Origin: Paraburkholderia sp. BL25I1N1
GTDB lineage: Bacteria > Pseudomonadota > Gammaproteobacteria > Burkholderiales > Burkholderiaceae
Length of the DNA: 64,000 bases
Direction of reading: 5' to 3'
NCBI RefSeq assembly: GCF_003002025.1
Contig: NZ_PVZB01000033.1
Span: 1 to 64,000 of the forward strand
Positions 8,959 through 16,892 of this stretch are shown piece after piece (position 1 is the stretch's first letter; each line of letters starts with the position of its first letter). The notes under the pieces are model-generated. The model had not been told where the DNA came from and ran no database searches. It saw nothing but the letters and a program-made list of their open reading frames with translations. Made by a program: the position numbers and the translations under genes.

Positions 8959-10097
8959 TTACCAGTCGATCCGGTGTTTCTCGTCGGTTTCGCGATGCCG
9001 GCGATCATCGTCCATGTGCAGATACTGACTGGTTGTCGTCAGTGACCCATGCCCGAGATTATCGCGCACGAGTTGCAGATCGACCTGCTGATCCGCCATA
9101 TGTGACCCTGCACTATGACGTAGCCAGTGCGCCGATGCCTGCTCGAGGCGGTCTGCGCGCTGCGCATGGTCTTCGCCGCGTGCACGCAATGCTTCGGCTG
9201 CACCGCTGAAGACGTCCTTCACAATCCGGTGCAAAGCGGCGCGCGTGAGCGGTTTGCGTGACTGGCCGACCGGCAGCACGAGCGGCGTGTCCTCGCCCGG
9301 CGAGGGGAGTGCTGGCAACCCGCGGGTTCGCCGGTACGCGCCAAGCTCCGTCATCATTTCCGTGGTGGCGGGCACCAGCCGTTCCTTGCCACCTTTGCCC
9401 ATCACTTCGAGCCACCAGCGATCCTTGCCGTTCTTGTCAGGACGACGAAAGAAGCGACCCATCGTATTCGTGCCCACCTCCGTGATCCGCAGGCCACCCA
9501 GATAAAGCAGCGTAAAAAGCCAGCGCACGCGTGCGTGATGTTCGCGCTCGCGACGGGTCTCACTGGGCATGCCCTGGATGAACGTTTTGACTTCGAGCCA
9601 CAGTTCGGGCGACAGATACCGGACGATGTGTGGCCGGGCCCGTCGTGCGCGCTGGCGCGACAGCGACAAGGGATTGCCGGCCAGATACGCCGCCTGCACC
9701 AGCCACGCAAACATGACGTTGAGGATCACCATCGCCTGCCGCTGGCTTGATTCCGACAGGGGGCCATAGAACGGCCGCCATCCGCGGTCCACCGCGCGGC
9801 AGGTTGCGGATCGGCGAGAAAGTGCTGGTAGACAAGGAGGTCCTCGTGCGTGAGCGAGGAGAGCGGTTTCGCCATCTGCAGGGTGGACCACAGCAGCAGC
9901 CGTTCGGCTTCCTTGCGGTAGTTGTCGAACGTCGTCTTCGTATCGATGAAGCGGGCCATGCGCGGATTGCGTCGAGATCCGTATTAGCGGCGACCTGCAT
10001 CTGGCCATTCGCGCGGTTGGTGCCGTGCCGCCCCATCGAGCTCGGCGGATAGTTCCAGTGCATCGATCGGACGCAGGGCGGTCAGAGCAGTTTTCAT
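8959..10097 (-). pseudogene. tyrosine recombinase (phage/ICE-type integrase), N terminus frameshifted
   Basis: The catalytic half is intact: R in LLYLGGLRITEV, HWLRHSAGSHM, the second H in DNLGHGSLTTTS and the nucleophile Y in SQYLHMDDD. The N-terminal core-binding half is split. MKTALTALRPIDALELSAEL opens at 10097 and stops after 36 codons. NTDLDAIRAW continues in a second frame and MARFIDTKTTFDNYRKEAER in a third. The main frame resumes near 9795 (PFYGPLSESSQRQAMVILNV). Three frameshifts make it unlikely to be active. It lies at the left end of the mobile element and diverges from the KfrA-like gene, as expected for an integration module. Confidence 0.85.
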
Positions 10098-10166
10098 GGT
10101 CGGGCACGCGGCGGATCTGGCTCAGGGTGTCACGCGACGGTTGTCGCGCAACTCGCGCACTTATCA

Positions 10167-10184
10167 ACATTATAGTAATAATGT
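10167..10184. promoter_or_regulatory. inverted repeat between integrase and kfrA-like gene, likely operator
   Basis: ACATTAT-AGTA-ATAATGT: perfect 7-base arms with a 4-base spacer, in an AT-rich stretch between two divergent genes. KfrA-type proteins bind operators in their own promoter, so this is a natural candidate site. Binding is inferred. Confidence 0.5.
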
Positions 10185-10263
10185 CAAAATTACAGGAAGA
10201 GGGCGTTAGATCTGTATCGGTTTACGTAGTAATATAGACAGAAACCACCCCGTCAAAATCCTC

Positions 10264-11307
10264 ATGAGTGACCTCCTGTCCCCCGACGCCGCGCTGGCCG
10301 CCGAGATCGACCGCCTGAAGGTGGCGTTCCCGAAAACCCGCGAGCTGTACCGCGAGGTCTGCGCGCTGCTGTTCTTCCGCTTCGGCATCACGCCGACCGC
10401 GAACCGCCTCTACCAGCTGGTGAAGCGGGGCAGCATGAGCACGCCGACCCAGGTCCTCGGTGAATTCTGGGCCGAGCTGCGCGAAAAAAGCCGCGTACGC
10501 ATCGACCATCCCGACCTGCCCGCCGATCTCGGGGCGGCCGCCGGCGAACTGGTCGCCACGCTCTGGCAGCGCGCGAGCGTGTCAGCGGAGGCCGCGCTCG
10601 GTGCGTTGCGCGAAGAACTCGAAGCACAACGCGTCGAGGCGCAACAGTCGGTCGTCGTCGCCCGCGACGAGCTGGGTCGCACCGAGACCGCGCTCGAACA
10701 GCGCACCGCGGCGCTGCTGGCCGCGCAGGTCGAGGTCCGGGAGCTGGAAAAGGCACACGCTGAAGGCCACGCGCAGCGACAGTCATTCGAAGCGGAGCTC
10801 GCGCGACTCAGGGACGCGCTGGCTGGGCGCGATCGCGAACTCGTGGAAGTGAGGGAAGGCTTTTCGCGGGATCTGGAAAAGCAGCGCGAAGCAGCCGAAC
10901 GGGCCGGGGATCGGCTCAGGGCGTCCGAGAAACGCGCCTTGCTGGAGATTGACCGCGAGCGGGGGCATGCGGCGAAGCTGCAGAAAGAGGTCGACGAAGC
11001 CGCACGCCGCGCGGACCGCAAGGATGCGGACCACCGCCGGGCCGTTGACACCCTGCAGGCGCAACTGGGCGACGCGCGTCATCAGACAGGCGTGCTGCAG
11101 GGGCGGCTTGATGCGGCTCAGGCGGAGAACACGCGGCTGCAGACGGAGCTCATCGCGACACGGGATGCACAAGCGGATGCGAGAGACGCGCACCGGTCCG
11201 CTGTTCCTTCCAGGGGCGGGAACGCACGGCGTGCGACCCGCCCGCCGCGCGCGGCGGGCACGGCCAAACAGGCCAAACCGGGGATACGTCGAAAAAAAGC
11301 GGTATAA
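10264..11307 (+). CDS. KfrA-like DNA-binding protein with long coiled coil
   Basis: 347 residues. The first ~100 form the KfrA-type N-terminal DNA-binding domain (LLFFRFGITPTANRLYQLVK, STPTQVLGEFWAELREKSRV). Residues ~110-310 are one continuous Glu/Arg/Ala heptad coiled coil, and the tail is very basic (GNARRATRPPRAAGTAKQ and on to IRRKKAV). In IncP and related plasmids KfrA is a nucleoid-like repressor that aids partition. Here it opens the element next to the integrase, which marks the element as plasmid-related. Confidence 0.85.
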   Translation: MSDLLSPDAALAAEIDRLKVAFPKTRELYREVCALLFFRFGITPTANRLYQLVKRGSMSTPTQVLGEFWAELREKSRVRIDHPDLPADLGAAAGELVATLWQRASVSAEAALGALREELEAQRVEAQQSVVVARDELGRTETALEQRTAALLAAQVEVRELEKAHAEGHAQRQSFEAELARLRDALAGRDRELVEVREGFSRDLEKQREAAERAGDRLRASEKRALLEIDRERGHAAKLQKEVDEAARRADRKDADHRRAVDTLQAQLGDARHQTGVLQGRLDAAQAENTRLQTELIATRDAQADARDAHRSAVPSRGGNARRATRPPRAAGTAKQAKPGIRRKKAV

Positions 11308-11339
11308 ACAGAGATCACTGCATTCCGGAAAGTCGCTGC

Positions 11340-11567
11340 ATGGCTGATATCTATCTGCTCACCGGGCTGACGCTCCCCGCCGGCATCGCGCATGAGTCGT
11401 TGCCCGAGACGGTGAAGGCGTTCATCGCTGACTGCTGGCACGGTATGAGCCGCACGCAGATGATTGCGCGCGCGAAGTCGCGGGGTCTGCGACTGTCGTT
11501 TTGCGCGACCAGACCGTGTGCGCACGGCGAAACCGGTCTGTTTGCGTTGCGTTTCATGATGGGATAG
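11340..11567 (+). CDS. small hypothetical protein
   Basis: 75 residues from ATG 11340, with GGAAAG about seven bases upstream. It begins MADIYLLTGLTLPAGIAHES and contains a helical segment (LPETVKAFIADCWHGMSRTQ). It ends LFALRFMMG. The sequence looks like real protein and sits between kfrA and the SET gene on the same strand. No family recognised. Confidence 0.5.
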   Translation: MADIYLLTGLTLPAGIAHESLPETVKAFIADCWHGMSRTQMIARAKSRGLRLSFCATRPCAHGETGLFALRFMMG

Positions 11568-11765
11568 CGGGCTGCCTGATGCTGGCCCACCTGCAGCGGG
11601 TGCGGAATCGTCGTGGCCGCAACCGTCGACCTGGCCGTACTGCCGTTTCCCGCCCGCCACCACGGGACCCCCGTCAGACCACACTGTTCTGAATGACACA
11701 GGGCAGTTGCGGTGCCACGCAGCGCCCGCTATGCTCGCTGCCATCAACGAACCAGGAGTCCGGAA

Positions 11766-12212
11766 GTGCGGCGTGTGGCGGTCAGAAAATCTTCAGTTCA
11801 TGGGCGGGGCGTGTTCGCGCTGCAGGCTATCACCGCTGGCGCGCGGATCCTTGAATATCGCGGTGAAGTCACCTCCTGGCGGCGGGCCGCTGCCAGGCAC
11901 AAGCGTTCTGGAACGCCCGGGCACACGTTTCTCTTCGGCCTTGCTGACGGACGCGTAATTGACGGCAGCATGGGTGGCAACAGTGCCCGCTGGCTGAACC
12001 ATTCGTGCAGGCCGAACTGTGAGGCGATCGAGGATGAGCGGGGGCGCGTTTTTATCGAGACGATCCGGGACGTGCTGCCCGGAGACGAGTTGTTTATCGC
12101 CTATGGGCTCACGCTCGATGAAGCGATCACTCCCGAACTGGTCGCCGACTACGCGTGCCACTGTGCGACGAAGCGGTGCAAGGGATCCATGTTGGGTGCG
12201 GTGACCGGCTAG
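11766..12212 (+). CDS. SET-domain protein methyltransferase
   Basis: GTG at 11766 with AGGAG eight bases upstream gives ~148 residues. The SET signatures are in order: KSSVHGRGVFALQAITAGAR near the start, EYRGEV, the SAM-binding/pseudoknot motif ARWLNHSCRPNCEA, the catalytic Tyr in ELFIAYG, and a post-SET zinc cluster CHCATKRCKG. SET proteins transfer methyl groups from SAM to lysine. Bacterial copies of this short type occur on chromosomes and plasmids and some modify chromatin or ribosomal proteins. The target here is unknown. It lies in a run of same-strand genes of the mobile element. Confidence 0.9.
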   Translation: MRRVAVRKSSVHGRGVFALQAITAGARILEYRGEVTSWRRAAARHKRSGTPGHTFLFGLADGRVIDGSMGGNSARWLNHSCRPNCEAIEDERGRVFIETIRDVLPGDELFIAYGLTLDEAITPELVADYACHCATKRCKGSMLGAVTG

Positions 12213-12470
12213 CGAGCGCCGCCCGACCGACAGGTCCAGGAACGGCTCCAAAGCTGATGGACGAGACGCATGGTGACGGGAATCTCCGTGGCAACTCATC
12301 GAGGGCGCCGGCCGACGATCCGCGACCGGCTGACTTCTACAACTTTCGCTGCCTTCACGCCGGTGCACCCAAGGCCGCCGCCTGGCGCCGCCGTCTTTGG
12401 TTGTCAAATTGGGTGTTGGGACTTTTACTTCCCAAACGCTGCTACTTTTGCTTCATCGCACGAGCATGAA

Positions 12471-13523
12471 ATGTTCACCGCCGGCAACATAGGGAGCGGA
12501 GTTGTGCTCGAAGGCATCCGCGAGGTCGAGGCGACGTGGCCGTTCGAGCCGGCGGCGGTCATCGCGGCGCTCCTGAGCCTGGCGGCCGACGGTTTCGCAC
12601 AGCGGCGGGAGGGTTTCGGCGGCGATGTCCAGGAGTACTGGGAATCGACCCGTGCCGGGCAGATCGCCCGCGAGATGCGCTGGCAGCAACGCGGGCGGCG
12701 TCATCCGGCGCTTGTGTCGCAAACCGCCTCGGCCGAGGACCTGATCATCGCGGTGATCGGCAGCGGCGGGGACGAGCGCGACCCGCTGGCGAGTGGCGGC
12801 CTCGTCGAGGCCGCCCTTGGCATCTACCTGTTTCGCCTCGGTGAAACGGTTTGCGATGCCACGCTTGGTGCGCTGATCGCTCGCGGCCTGGTCCGCCGTA
12901 ATGACCATGACCTGCTTGGTTGGCCGTTCCGGCTCATGCTGACCGCGGACGGGCGTCGCCAATATGCGCACGATGTGATACCGCGGCTCGGCCTGCGTCC
13001 GCCGGCGACCATTCTGGCGCCCGTGGAGCCCGAGTGGCCGCCGTTCGAGGAGCTGGGGCTCGCGCCTGCGGAAGCCGACACCTTGCGGTTTTTCTGGGAC
13101 GAAGCGGCGCGGTGCCAAGGCGCCCGGGCGTGGCTGGCCGCGACTGCGCTGTACGGCGCAATCATCGAGGCGGTGCTGCACGCATGGCTGGGGCGCAATC
13201 AAGTCGCCGCGATGACGGCCAAGGCCGCACCGCGGGATCCGAGAAGGCGCGGCGAGAAACAGCCGGTGGCCGAATGGTCGCTGGTCGATCTCATCAAGGT
13301 GGCCGGCGAACTGGATTACATCGACCCGTCCCTGCGCAGACACGCCGACGCGTTGCGCACGTCGCGTAACCTGATTCATCCCAAACTGCAGGTCGAACAG
13401 CGCAGCCGGCCGGACGAGAATCTCGCGCTGATCTCACAGCAGGTGGCGCGAGCGGTGCTCCATCTGTTCGACCGCGCGACAGTGACCGGCGAGATGGCGA
13501 ATGGGGGAAGGGGCCGCACATGA
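12471..13523 (+). CDS. hypothetical protein with winged-helix-like and HEPN/DUF4145-like regions
   Basis: About 350 residues from ATG 12471 (GTG 12502, preceded by GGGAGCGGA, is an alternative). The middle (ETVCDATLGALIARGLVRRN, then FRLMLTADGRRQY) looks like a winged helix. The C-terminal ~140 residues form an all-helical domain: AALYGAIIEAVLHAWLGRN, SLVDLIKVAGELDYIDPSLR, and RTSRNLIHP. The last gives R-x6-H, the spacing of HEPN/DUF4145 ribonuclease-type sites. The stop overlaps the next start by four bases, so the two are translationally coupled. A defence or toxin role is suggested only by the HEPN-like motif and context. Confidence 0.7.
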   Translation: MFTAGNIGSGVVLEGIREVEATWPFEPAAVIAALLSLAADGFAQRREGFGGDVQEYWESTRAGQIAREMRWQQRGRRHPALVSQTASAEDLIIAVIGSGGDERDPLASGGLVEAALGIYLFRLGETVCDATLGALIARGLVRRNDHDLLGWPFRLMLTADGRRQYAHDVIPRLGLRPPATILAPVEPEWPPFEELGLAPAEADTLRFFWDEAARCQGARAWLAATALYGAIIEAVLHAWLGRNQVAAMTAKAAPRDPRRRGEKQPVAEWSLVDLIKVAGELDYIDPSLRRHADALRTSRNLIHPKLQVEQRSRPDENLALISQQVARAVLHLFDRATVTGEMANGGRGRT

Positions 13524-13747
13524 GCGATCTGACGATGACGGCGCGGTCGTCCGCCAGCGTAAGTGCGACATTGCGCGGAGCACTGGCGTGGCTCGCCCGC
13601 ACCTGGATCAGCGAGCGGCTGCGCGCCGCAATCCAGGCCGCCTATGCGACCAGGATTGAGACACTCGGGGTGCACCTCAGGGCCGATCACCGGCGCTCCA
13701 TGAAGGGTGATATCAACGAGCCGCGGCCGCAGGCGCACGCGCACTGA
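13520..13747 (+). CDS. small hypothetical protein
   Basis: 75 residues, starting in an ATGA overlap with the HEPN-like gene, which supports its reality. Residues 15-50 form amphipathic, Trp/Arg-containing helices (TLRGALAWLARTWISERLRA), followed by a basic disordered tail ending in His/Ala repeats. No family recognised. It may act with the upstream gene. Confidence 0.5.
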   Translation: MSDLTMTARSSASVSATLRGALAWLARTWISERLRAAIQAAYATRIETLGVHLRADHRRSMKGDINEPRPQAHAH

Positions 13748-13770
13748 TGAATTTTGCAAGGAAAGGCAGT

Positions 13771-14283
13771 ATGGCGATCACAACCGTTTATCAATACCGG
13801 GTACCGGGCCAGCCCGCAACAAACCGGCGCGGCGCGCAGCCGCACTATGCGACCCGCGCCGCGATCGAGCGCAGCGGCCAAGCGCCGCTGCTCGATACCG
13901 CTCTCGAGCTGGACGAAAGTCTCCTCGACGCGAACGGGTTCGCACGGCTCGACTATCTGACCTACAGGATTCATGTCAGACACGGTGCGTACGCGGGGTG
14001 GACGGCATCCGACGGCGCGCCTGCTGGTGCGCGCCTGCAATTGATGGCCGGTGACTATGATGCGCGGCTGACCGCGCGTGTGTTCAATCCCGCCGCTGAA
14101 GCGGTGCGTTGCCTTCAAATCGTTGGCGCGAACCAGCGCGCAGGCGGGGATCTCTGGGTGAGGCTCGACGAGTGGCCTGAGCTCGCCCGTTTTCCCGCAG
14201 TGCCGGTGGACGCGGGGCTGGTAATCAATGGCCGCCGGCTGTCCGAGCCCGGTGAGCTCACCGCACCCGGTCTAGCGGAGTAG
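13771..14283 (+). CDS. hypothetical protein
   Basis: About 170 residues from ATG 13771, which has a good site (AAGGAAAGGCAGT); an ATG at 13747 overlapping the previous stop is the alternative. It is beta-rich with no membrane segment, e.g. ANGFARLDYLTYRIHVRHGA, DLWVRLDEWPELARF, VDAGLVINGRRL. It ends three bases before the next GTG start, so it is part of the same operon. No family recognised. Confidence 0.65.
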   Translation: MAITTVYQYRVPGQPATNRRGAQPHYATRAAIERSGQAPLLDTALELDESLLDANGFARLDYLTYRIHVRHGAYAGWTASDGAPAGARLQLMAGDYDARLTARVFNPAAEAVRCLQIVGANQRAGGDLWVRLDEWPELARFPAVPVDAGLVINGRRLSEPGELTAPGLAE

Positions 14284-14286
14284 AAC

Positions 14287-15147
14287 GTGTCGCGCCCCCG
14301 CCTGAACTGGCCCGACCCGCAACTGCGTGAGATCCTGGGCGCGATCGTTGCCCGCGACCGGGATTTTCCGCTGGACAACGCACGCTTCCTGGATAGCCTG
14401 GTTGACGACGTGCGTGCGGTGACCGGGCGCCTGTATGGCGCGACAACATACGCGCGCCTGCTGCGGGATCTGTCGGCGGTGACGGGCGTCACGCGACGTC
14501 CGAGCACGACGACTATCCAGAAGGCGATCGCACGTGCCCAGGCGCTCGCTCCGATCCATGTCGGGCAGACGGGTGACGCTAACTCCGCGATGCCTGACAC
14601 GCACATGGTGCGCCGGTCGCTGGAACCGGTCATGCGGGATGCAATCGCGCCGCTGATGGCGCAGATGAGCGCACGGCTGGCCACCCAGATGGAACGGCTG
14701 GATACTGTCCGGGAGGACACTGCGTCCCCGCGAACCGAACCGGGCCTGCGCTTACAGCTCGCAGAGGCGTCACTGGCCGATGCGCACGCGCGTGTTGGTC
14801 GCCTCGAGCAGGACAACGCGCGCTTGCGCCGCGATCTCGGTCAGGCCGAGATGCGCGCGTCGATCGCGGAAACGCGGATCGCCGGACTGCTGGATGAGTT
14901 GCATCAGGCGATTACAAATGCCGGTTCGGGTAGTGCGGCGCTCGCAAAGGTAGCGGACCAGCTACAGGGTACCGAGCGCTTCCTGAAAGCGCAGAACGAC
15001 GCGGTCCGCTTACAGGCCTCGTCCGAAGCGGAGGCGCTGCGACGTCAGGTGACGCAGTTGCGCGAGCGCATCGATCATCTGCTGCTCGAGAACGACCAGT
15101 ACCGTCGCATGCTGGCGACTCAACGCGACGCAAGGTCGCAACGATGA
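14287..15147 (+). CDS. KfrA-like protein: N-terminal DNA-binding region plus coiled coil
   Basis: 286 residues from GTG 14287. The first ~90 (DNARFLDSLVDDVRAVTGRL, TTYARLLRDLSAVTGVTRRP) resemble a KfrA-type HTH domain. Residues ~120-280 form a long coiled coil (SLADAHARVGRLEQDNARLR, LRERIDHLLLENDQYRRMLA). It is the second protein of this build in the element, about 4 kb from the first. A nucleoid/partition-accessory or repressor role is inferred. Confidence 0.65.
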   Translation: MSRPRLNWPDPQLREILGAIVARDRDFPLDNARFLDSLVDDVRAVTGRLYGATTYARLLRDLSAVTGVTRRPSTTTIQKAIARAQALAPIHVGQTGDANSAMPDTHMVRRSLEPVMRDAIAPLMAQMSARLATQMERLDTVREDTASPRTEPGLRLQLAEASLADAHARVGRLEQDNARLRRDLGQAEMRASIAETRIAGLLDELHQAITNAGSGSAALAKVADQLQGTERFLKAQNDAVRLQASSEAEALRRQVTQLRERIDHLLLENDQYRRMLATQRDARSQR

Positions 15148-15257
15148 ATGTCAGGCAAGAGCGCGAGGACGTGCGACAGCAGCGCGGAAGGCACGGACCG
15201 TTTTGGAAATCGATCATACCCATCTCGTCCGTTCGTGTCTTTAACGCCCGGTCCTGA
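15144..15257 (+). CDS. possible 37-residue ORF overlapping the KfrA-like stop
   Basis: Starts in an ATGA overlap with the preceding gene and ends at 15257. The product is strongly basic and has a hydrophobic patch (FWKSIIPISSVRVF). The overlap is the only support; it may be a truncated gene. Confidence 0.3.
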   Translation: MNVRQEREDVRQQRGRHGPFWKSIIPISSVRVFNARS

Positions 15258-15384
15258 ACGACGCTAAGCGGCGGATGACGGTGGACAGATCGCAACGATC
15301 CGCCTGGCGGTCGACAACTGTCTCTTTGGACGGCGGCAACAGCGAAGTAAATATGCTCGCTCGCTGGGTCAAACGAGTGATAGG

Positions 15385-16785
15385 ATGTCACGCAATTCAC
15401 CCCGCACCACGGATATGCAAAAAACAAACAACGAACTCGCTCTGGTTAAAAAGGCCCTGGAAATTTACGACCAGAAATACCTCGCCGAATACCTCAACAT
15501 GGGAGGCGAGGGTTCGTGGTGCCGGGAAACGATCAACCGATGGGTGAACGGCAAGGCGTCGATGCGGCTCAGTCACGCTGAATACTGCGCGTTGCAGGAT
15601 CTGCTTCCAAAACCGCCGAAGAGCCAGAAAGCCGATTTCGACTTTATTGACCTCTTCGCCGGGATCGGAGGAATCCGGCGCGGGTTCGAGCGTTCGGGAG
15701 GCCGGTGCGTTTTCACGAGCGAGTGGAATGAGCCAGCGGTCCGGACCTACAAGGCGAACTACTACTGCGACCCGGCCCATCACAGGTTCAACGATGACAT
15801 TCGCAAGATCACGCTGAGCGACCGGGAAGATATCTCCGAGCGTCAGGCGTACCAGAACATTGACGCGGAGATTCCTGATCACGACGTGCTGCTTGCGGGC
15901 TTTCCGTGCCAACCTTTTTCCATCGCCGGCGTTTCGAAAAAGAATGCGCTCGGCCGCGTTCATGGTTTCGAATGCAAAACGCAGGGCACCCTGTTCTTTG
16001 ATGTCGCGCGGATCATCGCCGCGAAGCAACCTGCCGCATTCGTGCTCGAAAATGTGAAGAACCTGAAGAGTCACGACAAGGGGCGGACGTTCAAGATCAT
16101 CGTTGATACGCTACTTGAACTCGGATACTGGATCGCGGATGTCGATGCATCTGGCGCGACTGATCCAAAGATTGTCGACGGTGCGCACTTTGTGCCGCAG
16201 CATCGTGAACGTATCGTGCTGGTTGGATTCCGGAAAGATCTCGATGTACACGACGGGTTCACACTTAGCGATATCCGCAAGCAGTTTCCGAAGAAACGGC
16301 CGTCGCTTGCCGAACTCCTGGAACCTGCTGTGGAGGACAAGTACGTCCTGACGCCCAAGCTATGGGAGTACCTCTTCAACTATTCGATCAAGCACAAGGC
16401 GAAGGGCAACGGATTTGGCTACGGTCTCGTAACTGGCTCCGATGTCACGAGGACCCTGTCTGCGCGTTACTACAAGGATGGATCGGAAATCCTGATCGAC
16501 AGAGGTTTCTCTCCGCGAAAGGACTTTTTCCACCCGGACAACCTGCGTAACCGTCCCCGACGTCTCACGCCCCGTGAATGTGCAAGGTTGATGGGATACG
16601 ACGGTCCGGGAGAGGGCAGTTTCAGGATTCCTGTGTCAGATACGCAGGCTTACAAGCAGTTTGGTAACTCCGTGATCGTGCCGGTGTTTGCTGCTGTCGC
16701 CAAGCTGATGAGGTCGAGGATCCTTGAAGCGAAACGTCTATCGTCGCGCCCGTCAGCGCCGCGTGAAATCATGGTCGCGGCCTAG
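15385..16785 (+). CDS. dcm: Dcm/M.EcoRII-type DNA (cytosine-5) methyltransferase
   Basis: 466 residues (ATG 15415 is an alternative start). Motif I DFIDLFAGIGGIRRGFERSG, motif IV LLAGFPCQPFSIAGVSKKN with the catalytic Cys, motif VI FVLENVKNLKSHDKG, motif VIII PQHRERIVLVGF, and motifs IX-X FGNSVIVPVFAAVAKLM. The N-terminal region of ~80 residues before motif I and the target-recognition region match E. coli Dcm and M.EcoRII very closely, so the expected target is CCWGG (inner C methylated). It is followed 107 bases later by an EcoRII-type nuclease, so it is the protective half of a restriction-modification system, not an orphan. No vsr-like gene is visible. Confidence 0.95.
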   Translation: MSRNSPRTTDMQKTNNELALVKKALEIYDQKYLAEYLNMGGEGSWCRETINRWVNGKASMRLSHAEYCALQDLLPKPPKSQKADFDFIDLFAGIGGIRRGFERSGGRCVFTSEWNEPAVRTYKANYYCDPAHHRFNDDIRKITLSDREDISERQAYQNIDAEIPDHDVLLAGFPCQPFSIAGVSKKNALGRVHGFECKTQGTLFFDVARIIAAKQPAAFVLENVKNLKSHDKGRTFKIIVDTLLELGYWIADVDASGATDPKIVDGAHFVPQHRERIVLVGFRKDLDVHDGFTLSDIRKQFPKKRPSLAELLEPAVEDKYVLTPKLWEYLFNYSIKHKAKGNGFGYGLVTGSDVTRTLSARYYKDGSEILIDRGFSPRKDFFHPDNLRNRPRRLTPRECARLMGYDGPGEGSFRIPVSDTQAYKQFGNSVIVPVFAAVAKLMRSRILEAKRLSSRPSAPREIMVAA

Positions 16786-16892
16786 ACTCCAGGGACCGGA
16801 CAGTCTGAAAAACATGAGCGTCAAGGGGGCGCGCAGCTTCGCGCTCCCTGTGAATGCACTATACAGAGAAAAACTGAGAGACGGGGCGCGAT

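Noticed and set aside
11118..11747. 209-residue minus-strand frame over the kfrA 3' end and the small ORF
   Set aside because: Composition is that of an antisense shadow of GC-rich coding sequence; the plus strand gives better proteins here.
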